Assembly (NCBI RefSeq): GCF_022419185.1 | Contig: NZ_JAJOZK010000004.1 | Span: 124,001-188,000 of the forward strand | Length of the DNA stretch: 64,000 bases | Direction: 5' to 3' | From: Thermomonas flagellata | GTDB lineage: Bacteria; Pseudomonadota; Gammaproteobacteria; Xanthomonadales; Xanthomonadaceae | In this document: piece by piece, positions 40,569 to 53,426 of the stretch | How positions within the stretch are numbered: position 1 is the stretch's first letter | Layout of the letters: each line of letters opens with the position of its first letter | Notes under the pieces: generated by a model | What the model was told of the DNA's origin: nothing | Seen by the model: the letters and a program-made list of their open reading frames with translations, nothing else | Database searches by the model: none | Position numbers and translations under genes: made by a program

Positions 40569-42224
40569 TCACCCGGGCGCCACGCGCGGGCGGCGGTAGG
40601 GCGGGGTGGCCAGCACCATGTCCGCCAGCGAGTGCGCCAGCTCGCGCTCGGCCAGCACCGCGGCGTCCGCGCCCTGGGCCAGCAGGTGCTGCACCTCGGC
40701 CTCGCCGTGCGCGCGCGCCAGCACGCTGAGCGCCGGGTTGGCCGCCTTCAGGCGCGCCACGACCTCGCCCGCCTCGAGCGCGTTCGGGACCGCCAGGATG
40801 GCCAGGTGCGCGCGCTGCGGCTGCGCCTCCTGCAGCACGCGCGGGTCGGCGGCGTTGCCGTGCACCGCGGCCAGCCCTTGTGCGCGTGCGAGCGCGGCGC
40901 GGTCGCGGTCGGCCTCGACCAGCACCAGCGGCACCCCGCGCGCATGCAGCAGCCCAGCCAGATGGCTGCCGATCCGGCCGTAGCCGACCAGGATCACGTG
41001 CCCGGCGAGGTCGCCCGGCACCCCCGCGGCATCCGCGCCCTGGCCGGCGCCGCGCCGCTGCGCCCACGCGAACAGCAGCGGGTTGAGCAGGATCGACAGC
41101 AGGGCGCCGGCCAGCACCAGGTCGCGCCCCTCGGTTGGCAGCAGCCCGAGCGCGACGCCGAGCCCGGCCAGGATGAAGGAGAACTCGCCGATCTGCGCCA
41201 GGCTGGCGGCGATCGTGCGCGCGGTCGCCTCCGGCCGGCCGAACGCGCGCACGATCGCCCATGCCGCCAGCGACTTGCCGAGCACGATGATCAGCAGCGT
41301 GGCCAGCACGTGCAGCGGGTGCGCGAGCAGGATCCGCGGGTCGAAAAGCATCCCGACCGAGACGAAGAACAGCACCGCGAAGGCGTCGCGCATCGGCAGC
41401 GAGTCCGCGGCCGCCTTGTGGCTGAGCGCGGATTCGTTGAGCAGCATGCCGGCGAAGAACGCGCCCAGCGCGAAGCTCACCCCGAATAGCAGGGCCGCGC
41501 CGAACGCCACCCCGAGCGCGATCGCCAGCACCGCCAGGGTGAACAGCTCGCGCGAGCCGAGCGCGGCCACCTCCGCCAGCAGGCGCGGGATCAGGCGGCG
41601 CCCGACCACCAGCATGACGGCCACGAACGCCGCGACCTTGAGCAGGGTGACGGCGAGCGCGGCGGCGATCCCGGCGGGCCCCGCGCCGCCGCCCCCGAGC
41701 CCGGCCGCGAGCGCCGGCAGCAGGACCAGCGCCAGCACCATCGCCAGGTCCTCCACGATCAGCCAGCCGACCGCGACCCGGCCCTGGCCGGTGTCGAGCA
41801 GGCGCCGGTCCTCCAGCGTGCGCAGCAGGACCACCGTGCTCGCCACCGACAGCGCCAGCCCGAACACCAGCCCGGCGGCGTGGGTCCAGCCCAGCCCGTA
41901 GTGGGCCAGCGCCCAGCCCATCGCGGTGGCCACCGCGATCTGCGCCAGCGCGCCCGGCACCGCGATCGCGCGCACCGCCAGCAGGTCGCGCGGCGCGAAG
42001 TGCAGCCCGACCCCGAACATCAGCAGGATCACGCCGACCTCCGCCAGTTGCGGGGCGAGGGTCTGGTCGGCCACGAACCCGGGCGTGAACGGCCCGACCA
42101 GCACCCCGGCCAGCAGGTAGCCGACCAGCGGCGGCAGCCGCAGCCTGCGCGCCACCAGTCCCAGCGCGAAGGCGGCGACGAAGCCGATGCAGAGCAGCGC
42201 GATCAGCGAGGTCGAGTGCGGCAT
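40569..42224 (-). CDS. ybaL: CPA2-family monovalent cation:proton antiporter (KefB/YbaL-like)
   Basis: The 551-residue protein has about 12 TM helices of the Na+/H+ exchanger fold (LIALLCIGFVAAFALGLVAR, VGVILLMFGVGLHF, GLVFGLALSVASTVVLLRTL, GWLIVEDLAMVLALVLLP) and, from about residue 410, an RCK/TrkA-N domain with the NAD-binding pattern HVILVGYGRIGSHLAGLL. It lacks a long TrkA-C domain, which is closer to E. coli YbaL than to KefB/KefC. Likely role is potassium or cation/proton exchange under nucleotide or redox control. The stop lies 4 bases from the convergent metY stop. Confidence 0.88.
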   Translation of the reverse strand: MPHSTSLIALLCIGFVAAFALGLVARRLRLPPLVGYLLAGVLVGPFTPGFVADQTLAPQLAEVGVILLMFGVGLHFAPRDLLAVRAIAVPGALAQIAVATAMGWALAHYGLGWTHAAGLVFGLALSVASTVVLLRTLEDRRLLDTGQGRVAVGWLIVEDLAMVLALVLLPALAAGLGGGGAGPAGIAAALAVTLLKVAAFVAVMLVVGRRLIPRLLAEVAALGSRELFTLAVLAIALGVAFGAALLFGVSFALGAFFAGMLLNESALSHKAAADSLPMRDAFAVLFFVSVGMLFDPRILLAHPLHVLATLLIIVLGKSLAAWAIVRAFGRPEATARTIAASLAQIGEFSFILAGLGVALGLLPTEGRDLVLAGALLSILLNPLLFAWAQRRGAGQGADAAGVPGDLAGHVILVGYGRIGSHLAGLLHARGVPLVLVEADRDRAALARAQGLAAVHGNAADPRVLQEAQPQRAHLAILAVPNALEAGEVVARLKAANPALSVLARAHGEAEVQHLLAQGADAAVLAERELAHSLADMVLATPPYRRPRVAPG

Positions 42225-42260
42225 GCAGGCTCCCCCGGACTGCGCCGATCATCGCATGCC

Positions 42261-42295
42261 GCAAACGCCGCGACCCCGCTGGAGCGGGGTCGCGG
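42261..42295 (-). terminator. Terminator of the TonB-dependent receptor gene
   Basis: A perfect 12-bp stem CCGCGACCCCGC with a 4-base loop, read on the minus strand, is followed by CGTTTGC. It lies about 36 bases after the receptor stop and upstream of the antiporter gene. Confidence 0.65.
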
Positions 42296-42331
42296 ACGGG
42301 CCGGCGGGCCGGCTTCAGTGCAGGCGCGGGC

Positions 42332-44725
42332 TCACCACTGATAGCCGATACGGCCGTAGTAGTAGGCGCCGTTGAAGCCGAACGGGCTCTGGGTCGGCCA
42401 CGGCAGCTGCCCGGAATTGCTGTTGGCCGGGATCACCCGGTCCGGGTAGGTGTCGAACAGGTTGTCCGCGCCCAGTGTCAGCTCCCAGCCGCCATGGCGC
42501 CAGGCCACGCTGACGTCGGTCAGCCACTTCGCGCCGAAGGTCTGGTCCAGCGCCGGGTTGGCGTTGCGGATGGTGAACTGGCCGTAGCGGCTGACCATCG
42601 CGTTGATGCGCCAGGCGTCCAGGCTCCAGGTGCCGCCGAGCTGGAACTTGTCGCGCGGGGCGCCGACCTCGAACCGCGCCAGCTCGACCCGGCCGATGCG
42701 CAGCGCATTGGGGTCGATTGCGGTCAGCTTCGGCGGGTTGGGTGCGACCCGGTCGATCTTGGTCTTGTTGTAGTTATAGCCGAGGGTCCAGTCGATGCGA
42801 CCGGCGCTGGCCAGCTGCCAGGCGTAGGTGGCGACCACGTCGATGCCGGTGGTGGTGGTGTCCAGCGCGTTGGTGAAGTAGCGCCCGCCGCCGACCGCGG
42901 GGAAGCCGTTGGCGTTCAGGTAGTTGCGCACGGCCGCACTGGTCAGGTTCTCGGACAGGGTGATGCGGTCGGTGATCTTGATCCGGTAGGCATCGGCGGT
43001 GAGGTACAGCCCGTCGGCCGGGGTCAGCACCAGGCCGAGGCTCAGGTTGCGCGACTTCTCGGGCTTGAGCGGCTCGGCCCCGAGCGCGATGCCGGCCGGG
43101 TTGGTCACCCGGAAGGTGACGATGTCGTAGGGGATGCCGCCGATGAAGTTGGTCGAGGTGGTCTGGTAGTACTGCTGCTGCAGCGACGGCGCATGGAAGC
43201 CGGTGCTGGCGGTCGCGCGCAGCGCCACCGCGTCGCTGAAGGCGTAGCGCGCGCTCAGCTTGCCGGTGGTGGTGCTGCCGAAGTCGCTGTACTTCTCGTA
43301 GCGCGCCGCGGCACCGGCGGAGAAGTGCTCGCTCAAATCGCCCTCCAGGCCGACGTAGAGCGAGGTGCTGTGGCGGTCGAAGCTGCCGCTGTCGCTGGGG
43401 CGGAAACCCGGGAAGACCTGCGACCCGGAGGGCGTGGGCTGGCCGTTGAGCAGCACGCCGCCGTTGATGTAGGAGGCCGGTTCGCCGGCGCCGATCTCGT
43501 ATTTCTCGCCGCGCCATTCCACGCCGTAAGAAAGCGTGGCCGGGTAGCGCAGGCCCAGCTCCAGCGGGGTGCTGAGGTCGAGGTTCAGCACGTGCTGGCG
43601 GTACTTGAGGATGCCGGCGTAGAACTGGGTCGGCGAGGCCGTGCCCATGCTGCGGTTGAGCGAGTCCTTGATGTCGAAGCGCAGGTCGTTGAAGCCGTAG
43701 GTGTAGCTGGCGTCGAACTGGGTCGCCCCGATCGAGGAGCGCATCCCCATCACGAACTGGTAATCGTTGCTGGTGTTGAAGATCTTGGGGAGGAAGCCGT
43801 TCGGGTAGATCGACGGGATGTTGCGGGAGTCGCCGGCGGCGCGGAAGAAGCCGTTGGAGAGCGTCTCGCGGTGGGTGTAGATGGCGTAGGAATAGAAGGT
43901 CAGGTAGTCGGTCTCATCCTGCTGCCAGTTGTAGACCAGCGAGCGGTTGTCGATCTCCGGGTCGCCCAGGCGCTGCACCACCTGGCCGACCGGCGGCGAG
44001 GTCGCTGTCTGCGGGCCGCCGTAGGGGCCGGCGCGGTTGGTCTGGTCCTGGTGGCCGAACTGCGCGGCCAGGTGCAGCTTGCCGTGCTCGCCCAGGCGCA
44101 GCCCGGCGTCGGCCATCACCTGGTACTTGCCGCCGTCGCCCTCCTTGTACTTGCCGTAGGTCGCGCCGACGCTGCCGCCGTGGTCGGCGCCCTTGAGCAC
44201 GATGTTGATCACGCCGGCGATCGCGTCCGAGCCGTACTGCGCGGAGGCGCCGTCGCGCAGCACCTCGACCCGCTCGATCGCGGCGATCGGGATGCTGTTG
44301 AGGTCGGCCGGCGAGGAGCTGCGGCCCTGGCTGCCGTTGACGTTGACCAGCGCGCCCAGGTGGTAGCGCTTGCCGTTGACCAGCACCAGCACGTGGTCCG
44401 GGGCCAGACCGCGCAGCTGCGCCGGGCGCATGGCGTCGGTGCCGTCGTTGATCGCGGCGCGCGGGAAGTTGAGCGAGGGCAGGGCGCGCGAGAGCGCGGT
44501 GGCCAGCTCGGTGGTGCCGGTCGCCTCCAGTGCCTCCGGGGTGATGATGTCGATCGGCGACTGCGACTCGGCCACCGTGCGGTCGGTGACGCGGGTCCCG
44601 GTCACGATCAGGGTGTCGAGGGTCTTGGCGCGGTCCTTGGGCGCGGTCTCCTGCGCGAACGCGGCGGGCGCCGCGGCGAGGGCGAGGGTGATGGCGAAGG
44701 CGATGCGGGTCGGTCGGACGGTCAT
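42332..44725 (-). CDS. TonB-dependent outer-membrane receptor
   Basis: Predicted 22-strand outer-membrane receptor of 797 residues. A Sec signal (LALAAAPAAFAQ) is followed by a plausible TonB box (LDTLIVTGTRV), a plug domain (about 45-170: DIITPEALEATGTTELATAL, LVNGKRYHLGALVNVN, IERVEVLRDGASAQYGSDAIAGVINIVLK) and a beta-barrel ending in the terminal aromatic (RIGYQW). The plug pattern with ASAQYGSDAIAGVIN is common in receptors for vitamins, sugars or complex substrates; the ligand is not predictable. No transporter gene lies nearby, so it is an orphan. GGGGAA precedes the ATG; a consensus -35 box lies upstream. Confidence 0.93.
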   Translation of the reverse strand: MTVRPTRIAFAITLALAAAPAAFAQETAPKDRAKTLDTLIVTGTRVTDRTVAESQSPIDIITPEALEATGTTELATALSRALPSLNFPRAAINDGTDAMRPAQLRGLAPDHVLVLVNGKRYHLGALVNVNGSQGRSSSPADLNSIPIAAIERVEVLRDGASAQYGSDAIAGVINIVLKGADHGGSVGATYGKYKEGDGGKYQVMADAGLRLGEHGKLHLAAQFGHQDQTNRAGPYGGPQTATSPPVGQVVQRLGDPEIDNRSLVYNWQQDETDYLTFYSYAIYTHRETLSNGFFRAAGDSRNIPSIYPNGFLPKIFNTSNDYQFVMGMRSSIGATQFDASYTYGFNDLRFDIKDSLNRSMGTASPTQFYAGILKYRQHVLNLDLSTPLELGLRYPATLSYGVEWRGEKYEIGAGEPASYINGGVLLNGQPTPSGSQVFPGFRPSDSGSFDRHSTSLYVGLEGDLSEHFSAGAAARYEKYSDFGSTTTGKLSARYAFSDAVALRATASTGFHAPSLQQQYYQTTSTNFIGGIPYDIVTFRVTNPAGIALGAEPLKPEKSRNLSLGLVLTPADGLYLTADAYRIKITDRITLSENLTSAAVRNYLNANGFPAVGGGRYFTNALDTTTTGIDVVATYAWQLASAGRIDWTLGYNYNKTKIDRVAPNPPKLTAIDPNALRIGRVELARFEVGAPRDKFQLGGTWSLDAWRINAMVSRYGQFTIRNANPALDQTFGAKWLTDVSVAWRHGGWELTLGADNLFDTYPDRVIPANSNSGQLPWPTQSPFGFNGAYYYGRIGYQW

Positions 44726-44781
44726 GGTGGATTCCCCGGATGGTTGCAGCGGCAATCGTTTTTGTGCACTGCGTCACCCGG

Positions 44782-44810
44782 AATTAGCCCGAACGGCACT
44801 GGCGTGTCAA
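44782..44810 (-). promoter_or_regulatory. Sigma-70 promoter of the TonB-dependent receptor
   Basis: TTGACA on the minus strand (44810-44805) is followed after 17 bp by CTAATT (44787-44782). The -35 is a perfect consensus; the -10 is weaker. It lies about 57 bases upstream of the start codon. Confidence 0.5.
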
Positions 44811-44884
44811 CCGTTTCTTAACGAATCGATCGGATGCGCGCGCAGCCGCTAGACTGCGCACCCCCACCGCCTGCGCGCGCCGCC

Positions 44885-46747
<1,863 letters not shown>

Positions 46748-46777
46748 GCCGGCGTTCGCGGCTGGCCCGTTCCCACG

Positions 46778-46800
46778 CGTGGTGAGCCTGTCGAACCACG
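46778..46800. repeat. Short REP-like palindrome after yheS
   Basis: CGTGGT and ACCACG flank an 11-base spacer reading GAGCCTGTCGA. The core (TTCGACAGGCTCACCAC on the other strand) resembles a short interspersed motif that I recall from many GC-rich proteobacteria. Only one copy is present in this window. It lies in the gap between the convergent yheS and SIMPL genes. Confidence 0.5.
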
Positions 46801-46836
46801 GACCAGACGGGCCCGCCCGGCCGGGCGAGATGGCGA

Positions 46837-47538
46837 TCAGTCGGTCAGGAAATACTCGACCGTGCTGACCACCCGGATCTTCTTGATCTGCGGGCTGCCG
46901 GCGTCGCGGTTCTCGATGCTCACCACGCCCTGGTTGGCGGTGCGGATGCCGCCGAGGCGGGCACCGGAATCCTTGGCGAACTGCTCGGCCGACTGGCGCG
47001 CGGCGGCGGTCGCCTCGGCGATCAGCCCCGGCTTGATGTCGTTGAGCCGGGTGTAGTCGAACTGCGGGCCGCTGCCATCCTCCGTATTGAGCATCACCCC
47101 GCGCGCGACCAGGTCGCCGCTGCGGCGCACCGCCGCCAGCGCCTCCTTCACCCGGTGGGTGCGCAGGGTCACGGTGTTGGAATACCGGTAGCGCTCCGGC
47201 GGCCGGTTGTCGCCGTAGGAATAGGCCCAGCGGTCCTCCAGCCGCGGCGGGCTGACCACGGTCTCGTCGTCCTTGAACCCGGCCTGGGCGAAGAAGTCGC
47301 GGATGCTGCGGGTATTGGCCTCCAGCTGGGCCTGCACCGCGGCCAGGTCGTTGCCGCTGACGGTCTGCGCCAGTGGCCAGACCACCAGGTCGGCGTCCAC
47401 GATCTTCTCGGCCGAGCCCTTGACGGTGACGTAGCGGTCGGCGGTGCGCAGCGCGGCCATGCCGCGGGCGGCGAACCAGCCGGCCCCGACCAGGCCGAGG
47501 GCGATCAGGAGGGCGGCGAGGGCGGTGCGCGGCTGCAT
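46837..47538 (-). CDS. SIMPL domain protein (DUF541)
   Basis: Envelope protein of 233 residues with an N-terminal membrane anchor or signal peptide (TALAALLIALGLVGAGWFAA) and a SIMPL/DUF541 domain (YVTVKGSAEKIVDADLVVWP, ANTRSIRDFFAQAGFKDDET, YSNTVTLRTHRVKEALAAVR, ARQSAEQFAKDSGARLGGIR). SIMPL proteins such as BP26 and YggE form oligomeric rings in the periplasm and are linked to stress tolerance; the exact role is unknown. It is monocistronic and convergent with yheS. Confidence 0.88.
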   Translation of the reverse strand: MQPRTALAALLIALGLVGAGWFAARGMAALRTADRYVTVKGSAEKIVDADLVVWPLAQTVSGNDLAAVQAQLEANTRSIRDFFAQAGFKDDETVVSPPRLEDRWAYSYGDNRPPERYRYSNTVTLRTHRVKEALAAVRRSGDLVARGVMLNTEDGSGPQFDYTRLNDIKPGLIAEATAAARQSAEQFAKDSGARLGGIRTANQGVVSIENRDAGSPQIKKIRVVSTVEYFLTD

Positions 47539-47652
47539 GCGGGGGTCCTTGAGGAGTGGGGGTTGCAGGTGGTCACGCAGGGGCCGGCTTGAAACGGCCG
47601 CGCCGGCCCCCAGTATGGCCGACCACTGTCACGTTCCGAGGCTGACCGACCG

Positions 47653-47982
47653 ATGCCGATCTACGCCTTCGCCTGCGCGGCCTGTGGCCACCGCTTCGAC
47701 CGCTTGCAGAAACTGTCCGACCCCGATCCCGCCAGCTGCCCGGCCTGCGGCGCCGCAGGCCAGGTGCGGCGCCAGGTGACCGCGCCGCAGTTCCGCCTGG
47801 CCGGCAGCGGCTGGTACGAGACCGATTTCAAGAAGGAGGGCGACAAGAAGCGCAACCTCGCCGGCGAGGGCGGGGAGGGCGCGCGTCCGGCGGCGGAGGC
47901 CAAGCCGGCGGACTCCGGCGCCGCCAAGCCGGCGGCGGCATCCACTCCTGCGGCGCCGGCGGCCGCGCCTGCCGCCGGCTGA
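47653..47982 (+). CDS. FmdB family zinc-ribbon protein
   Basis: A 109-residue protein beginning MPIYAFACAACGHRFDRLQK, with two CxxC knuckles (CAAC and CPAC) forming a zinc ribbon over residues 1-45, then SGWYETDFKKEGDKKRN, a motif often seen after the ribbon in FmdB proteins. The last 40 residues are a low-complexity Ala/Pro tail. FmdB-type genes often sit upstream of aspS, and that holds here with one gene between. The family is described as putative regulators, but the role is unproven. Confidence 0.88.
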   Translation: MPIYAFACAACGHRFDRLQKLSDPDPASCPACGAAGQVRRQVTAPQFRLAGSGWYETDFKKEGDKKRNLAGEGGEGARPAAEAKPADSGAAKPAAASTPAAPAAAPAAG

Positions 47983-47994
47983 CGCGACCGGGAC

Positions 47995-48966
47995 TCAGCG
48001 CGCGCCGAAGCGCGCGCTGCAGCCGTGGTTGACCCACAGCTGGGTGCGGCCGTCGTACCCCCAGGAATAGCCTTCGCGGCACTGCGCACGCGACAGCTGC
48101 TGGATCAGGTAGGGGCGCCCGTAGCGGCTGTTCCAGGCGCAGCTGTTGTAGCGGTTGCGGTCGCTCGAGCAGGTCACGCTGTAGTCGCTGCCGCCGGAGC
48201 CGCCCCACTGGCCGGTGCGCACCTCGAACACCCCGCGGCAGCCGTGGTCCACCCACAGCTGGCCGCCGCGCACGCCGAAGCTCTCGCCGTAGGTGCAGCG
48301 CTGGCGCGAGAGCTGCCGCACCAGGCGCGGCATGCCGACCACGCCCTGCCCGCAGGTGGTGTAGCGGCCCTTGTCGCTCTCGCACTGCAGGGTGACGGTC
48401 TGCCCGACGCCGCCCCAGCCGCCGCCGGCCGGGCCGAAATCGGCGCGGCAGCCACCGGTCACGGTCACCCGGCCGTTGCCGTTGAACCAGCTGCGACCCT
48501 CGACGCAGGCGGCGCTGGAATGCTGGCGGGTCAGCCGGGACGGCCCGCGCCAAGGGGTGTCGCACACGCGCATGCGGCCGTCGCGGCTTTCGCAGCGAAT
48601 GCTGTCCTGCCCCACCGGAGGCGGCGGGGGCGGGGGCGGCGGGGTCGGGCCCCAGCCGCCGCCGCTGCCGCCCAGCGAGCGGGCGATGTCGTTCTTGACC
48701 TGGCTGAAGGTCCAGCGCGACAGCCGCACCTGGTCGAGGTAGAAGCGCAGCTGGTCGTTGGGGATCTCGCGCCCGCGCGACTGCTCGCGGTATTCCAGCG
48801 AGATCACCCGGGTCTGGTCGGGGACGCTCAGGGTCCACAGCTCCTCCGGCGCATAGGCGCGCTGGACCTGCGCCTGCGCGGGGCGGGGCAGGGCCGCCAG
48901 TCCGGCCGCGAGGGCGACGGCGAGCAGCGGCACGGACAGCAGGGCAGGGGCGGACGGGCGGTGCAT
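47995..48966 (-). CDS. DUF3011 repeat protein, exported
   Basis: A secreted or periplasmic protein of 323 residues with a signal peptide (LLAVALAAGLAALPRPAQAQ), an N-terminal helical segment, a polyproline stretch (about 107-117) and three DUF3011 repeats (about 120-178, 187-245, 257-320). Each has two Cys near the start, a RQ/RQLS helix-like stretch, a Cys before the GRSW/GESF/GYSW turn and a final GC. The even cysteine pattern suggests disulphide-stabilised modules. DUF3011 proteins are frequent in Xanthomonads; function unknown. Its position between fmdB and aspS, in opposite orientation, breaks the usual fmdB-aspS pair. Confidence 0.85.
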   Translation of the reverse strand: MHRPSAPALLSVPLLAVALAAGLAALPRPAQAQVQRAYAPEELWTLSVPDQTRVISLEYREQSRGREIPNDQLRFYLDQVRLSRWTFSQVKNDIARSLGGSGGGWGPTPPPPPPPPPVGQDSIRCESRDGRMRVCDTPWRGPSRLTRQHSSAACVEGRSWFNGNGRVTVTGGCRADFGPAGGGWGGVGQTVTLQCESDKGRYTTCGQGVVGMPRLVRQLSRQRCTYGESFGVRGGQLWVDHGCRGVFEVRTGQWGGSGGSDYSVTCSSDRNRYNSCAWNSRYGRPYLIQQLSRAQCREGYSWGYDGRTQLWVNHGCSARFGAR

Positions 48967-49043
48967 GGCGGCCTCCGGGAGGTGGGTGGGTGGGACGGAC
49001 GGCGTGGGGAACCCCTTGCGGGCACGCTAGCGCGCGGCCCCGT

Positions 49044-49049
49044 TAAAAT
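49044..49049 (+). promoter_or_regulatory. Possible -10 element of aspS
   Basis: TAAAAT, the only AT-rich hexamer in the divergent DUF3011-aspS gap, lies 60 bases before the aspS start. No -35 at proper spacing is apparent. Confidence 0.3.
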
Positions 49050-49109
49050 GGCGTTTTCCCACCCCCCTGCAACGCGCCCGTGCGGCGCGCGCGGCCAGCC
49101 GGAGCCTGC

Positions 49110-50866
<1,757 letters not shown>

Positions 50867-50870
<4 letters not shown>

Positions 50871-51394
50871 GCGCGACGATCCGCCGCGCCGCGCCCGCCG
50901 ATGCCGCCGTGCTGGCGGAGCTGGGCGCGGCCACCTTCGTCGAGGCCTTCGGGCACCTGTACGCGCCCGAGGACCTGCGCGCCTTCCTGGACGAGAGCCA
51001 CAGCGTCTCGGCCTATGCCGGGGCGCTGGCGGACCCGGCCTATGCGCTCTGGCTGGCCGAGGACGCGGCGGGCCGCGCCATCGGCTATGCCCAGGCCGGC
51101 CCGTGCGGGCTGCCGCATGCCGACGTGCGGCCCGGGGACGGCGAACTGAAGCGGCTGTACGTGCGCGCCGGCCACCACAACGGCGGCACCGGGCGCGCGC
51201 TGATGGACGCCGCGCTGGCCTGGCTGCTGCGCGACGGCCCGCGCCCGCTGTGGGTCAGCGTGTGGTCGGAGAACTTCGGCGCGCAGCGCTTCTACGCCCG
51301 CTACGGGTTCGCCTTCGCCGGCGAGTACGCCTTCATCGTCGGCCGCCAGCGCGACCGCGAGTTCATCTACCGGCGCCCGGCGGCGCCCGCGTGA
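50867..51394 (+). CDS. GNAT family N-acetyltransferase
   Basis: A 175-residue acetyltransferase of the RimI/GNAT fold. It opens [21 protein letters not shown], has the acetyl-CoA pyrophosphate-binding segment [20 protein letters not shown] (Q/RxxGxG/A pattern, here [10 protein letters not shown]) near residue 100, and ends with [19 protein letters not shown], typical of motif B. The acceptor is unknown. The GTG start overlaps the aspS stop (GTGA), so it is translated in tandem, and its own stop overlaps the next GTG. Confidence 0.85.
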
Positions 51395-52041
51395 TCGGGA
51401 CGCGGATGGCGCAGCCGCTGCTGCTCGTGCATGGCCTGTGGATGCAGCCGCTGGCGATGCGCTGGTGGGCGCAGCGCCTGCGCCTGCACGGGTTCTCGCC
51501 GGACGTGGTGGGCTACCACAGCCTGCGCGAGGCGCCGGAGGCGATCGCGTCGCGCCTGGCCGCCGCGATCGCGGCCCGGCCGGGGACTGCGATCGTCGCG
51601 CACAGCCTCGGCGGGCTGCTCGCGGTGTGCGCCGCAGCGCGGGTGGCCGCGGCCGCCGGCCGCATCGTCTGCCTCGGTTCGCCGCTGGCCGGCAGCCGCG
51701 CCGCGACCGCGCTGGCCACCTGCCTGCCCGGCGGCGCGCGCCTGCTCGGGCCGCAGCGGGCGCTGCTCGAGCGCGGCCTGCCCGCGGTGCCGGACGGGCT
51801 GTGCGTGGGCATGGTGGCCGGCATCCGCGCGCACGGGCTGGGGCGGGTGGTGGCGCGCCTGCCGCGTCCGAACGACGGCACCGTGGCGCTGGTGGAGACC
51901 GCGCTGCCGGGCCTGGCCGCGCGGGTGACGGTGGCGGCCAGCCACAGCGGGCTGCTGTGGTCGGGGCAGGCCCTGGCGCAGGCGCTGGCGTTCCTGCGCG
52001 ACGGCCGCTTCCGGCCCGACCCGGCGGCCGCGGACGTATAA
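51391..52041 (+). CDS. Small alpha/beta-hydrolase (lipase/esterase-like)
   Basis: The 216-residue protein has the alpha/beta-hydrolase pattern: PLLLVHGLW (oxyanion-hole loop), the nucleophile elbow [10 protein letters not shown] (GxSxG variant HSLGG) near residue 72, and a late His in [10 protein letters not shown] that could complete the triad. It lacks a signal peptide, so it is cytoplasmic. Substrate unknown. A GTG at 51391 overlaps the GNAT stop; an ATG at 51406 ([10 protein letters not shown]) is an alternative start. Part of the aspS-GNAT-hydrolase unit by overlap. Confidence 0.8.
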   Translation: MIGTRMAQPLLLVHGLWMQPLAMRWWAQRLRLHGFSPDVVGYHSLREAPEAIASRLAAAIAARPGTAIVAHSLGGLLAVCAAARVAAAAGRIVCLGSPLAGSRAATALATCLPGGARLLGPQRALLERGLPAVPDGLCVGMVAGIRAHGLGRVVARLPRPNDGTVALVETALPGLAARVTVAASHSGLLWSGQALAQALAFLRDGRFRPDPAAADV

Positions 52042-52042
52042 T
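52037..52042 (+). promoter_or_regulatory. Consensus -10 box of yebC
   Basis: A perfect TATAAT sits across the stop codon of the alpha/beta-hydrolase gene, 31 bases before the yebC ATG. No -35 stands at 17 bp, so this may be an activator-dependent or minimal promoter. Confidence 0.5.
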
Positions 52043-52073
52043 CCGCGCCCTCGCAGCAGCCCCCGACGACCGC

Positions 52074-52799
52074 ATGGGACGTGGCCCCTCCATCGAAGCG
52101 CGCAAGAACGCCCAGGACGCGCAGCGCGGCAAGATCTTCACCAAGGTGATCCGCGAGATCTCGGTCGCCGCGCGCGCCGGCGGCGGCGACCCGGCCGGCA
52201 ACCCGCGCCTGCGCGCCGCGATCGACCGCGGGCTCGACGTCAACATGCCCAAGGACGTGATCGAGCGCGCGATCAAGAAGGCCACCGGCGAGCTGGAGGG
52301 CGTCAGCTACGAGGAGATCCGCTACGAGGGCTACGCCGCCGGCGGGGTCGCGGTGATCGTCGACTGCCTGACCGACAACAAGGTGCGCACCGTGGCCGAC
52401 GTGCGCCACGCCTTCACCAAGTTCGGCGGCAACCTCGGCACCGACGGCTCGGTCAGCTTCCTGTTCCGCAAGCTGGGCGTGCTCAGCTACGACGCCGGCG
52501 CCGACGAGGCGCGCATCACCGAGGCGGCGATCGAGGCCGGCGCCGACGACGTGGTGGTGTACCCGGAGGACGGCGCGATCGACGTGATCACCGCGCCGGA
52601 GGCGTTCGCCCAGGTCAAGGCGGCGATGGAGGCCGCCGGCCTGGCCCCGGGCTTCGCCGAGGTCACCCTGCGCGCGGACACCGACGCGCCGGTGTCCGGC
52701 GAGACCGCCGAGCAGGTGCGCAAGCTGCTGGCCTGGCTGGCCGACATGGACGACGTCCAGCACGTGTATTCCAACGCCGATTTCGGCGCCGCCGGCTGA
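52074..52799 (+). CDS. yebC: YebC/PmpR family transcriptional regulator or translation factor
   Basis: The 241-residue product starts [29 protein letters not shown], the typical YebC N-terminus, and has the family segments [44 protein letters not shown]-like [21 protein letters not shown] and [13 protein letters not shown]. Members are described as transcriptional regulators (PmpR) and more recently as factors that relieve ribosome stalling at polyproline; the choice cannot be made from sequence. yebC upstream of ruvCAB is classical in gammaproteobacteria. Confidence 0.95.
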   Translation: MGRGPSIEARKNAQDAQRGKIFTKVIREISVAARAGGGDPAGNPRLRAAIDRGLDVNMPKDVIERAIKKATGELEGVSYEEIRYEGYAAGGVAVIVDCLTDNKVRTVADVRHAFTKFGGNLGTDGSVSFLFRKLGVLSYDAGADEARITEAAIEAGADDVVVYPEDGAIDVITAPEAFAQVKAAMEAAGLAPGFAEVTLRADTDAPVSGETAEQVRKLLAWLADMDDVQHVYSNADFGAAG

Positions 52800-52825
52800 G
52801 GACCCGGGCCCCGCCCGCGCGCGCC

Positions 52826-53362
52826 GTGACCAGGATCCTCGGCATCGACCCGGGTTCGCAGCGCACCGGCGTGGGGCTGATCGACGTCGCCGCCGACGGC
52901 CGCATCGCGCATGTCCACCACCAGCCGCTGGTGCTGCTGGCGGCCGGGTCGTTCCCGCTGCGCCTGCGCGCGCTGCTGGACGGGCTGTGGGCGCTGATCG
53001 AGCAGTTCCGCCCGGACGAGGTCGCGGTCGAACAGGTGTTCCTGTCCAACAACGCGATGAGCGCGCTCAAGCTCGGGCAGGCGCGCGGCGCCGCGCTCGC
53101 CGCCTGCGTCGCGCGCGACCTGCCGGTCAGCGAATACGCGGCCAAGGAGGTCAAGCTCGGCCTGGTCGGCACCGGCAGCGCGGACAAGCGCCAGGTGCAG
53201 CACATGGTCGGGCTGATGCTCGGGCTGCACGGGCGGCTGCAGGCGGACGCCGCGGACGCGCTGGCGGTCGCGATCACCCACGCCCACGTGCGCGCCAGCG
53301 CCGGGCGCCTGGGGGTGGCCGCGCGCGAGGCGTGGGGACGCAAGGGCAGGGGGATGCGATGA
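52826..53362 (+). CDS. ruvC: Holliday-junction resolvase RuvC
   Basis: Dimeric endonuclease that cuts Holliday junctions after RuvAB branch migration. The 178-residue protein starts with GTG and keeps the acidic catalytic residues: Asp in [14 protein letters not shown] near residue 7, Glu in [20 protein letters not shown] near residue 69, and Asp pairs in [15 protein letters not shown]. It lies 26 bp after yebC. Downstream it is separated from ruvA by 237 bp containing a ruvA-like 5-prime fragment. Confidence 0.96.
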   Translation: MTRILGIDPGSQRTGVGLIDVAADGRIAHVHHQPLVLLAAGSFPLRLRALLDGLWALIEQFRPDEVAVEQVFLSNNAMSALKLGQARGAALAACVARDLPVSEYAAKEVKLGLVGTGSADKRQVQHMVGLMLGLHGRLQADAADALAVAITHAHVRASAGRLGVAAREAWGRKGRGMR

Positions 53363-53426
53363 CGGCAGCGGCGGCAGGGCGCGCGCGGGCTTGCGCGGGC
53401 GCGGGGAAAGGCACGGAGGCGCGGCC

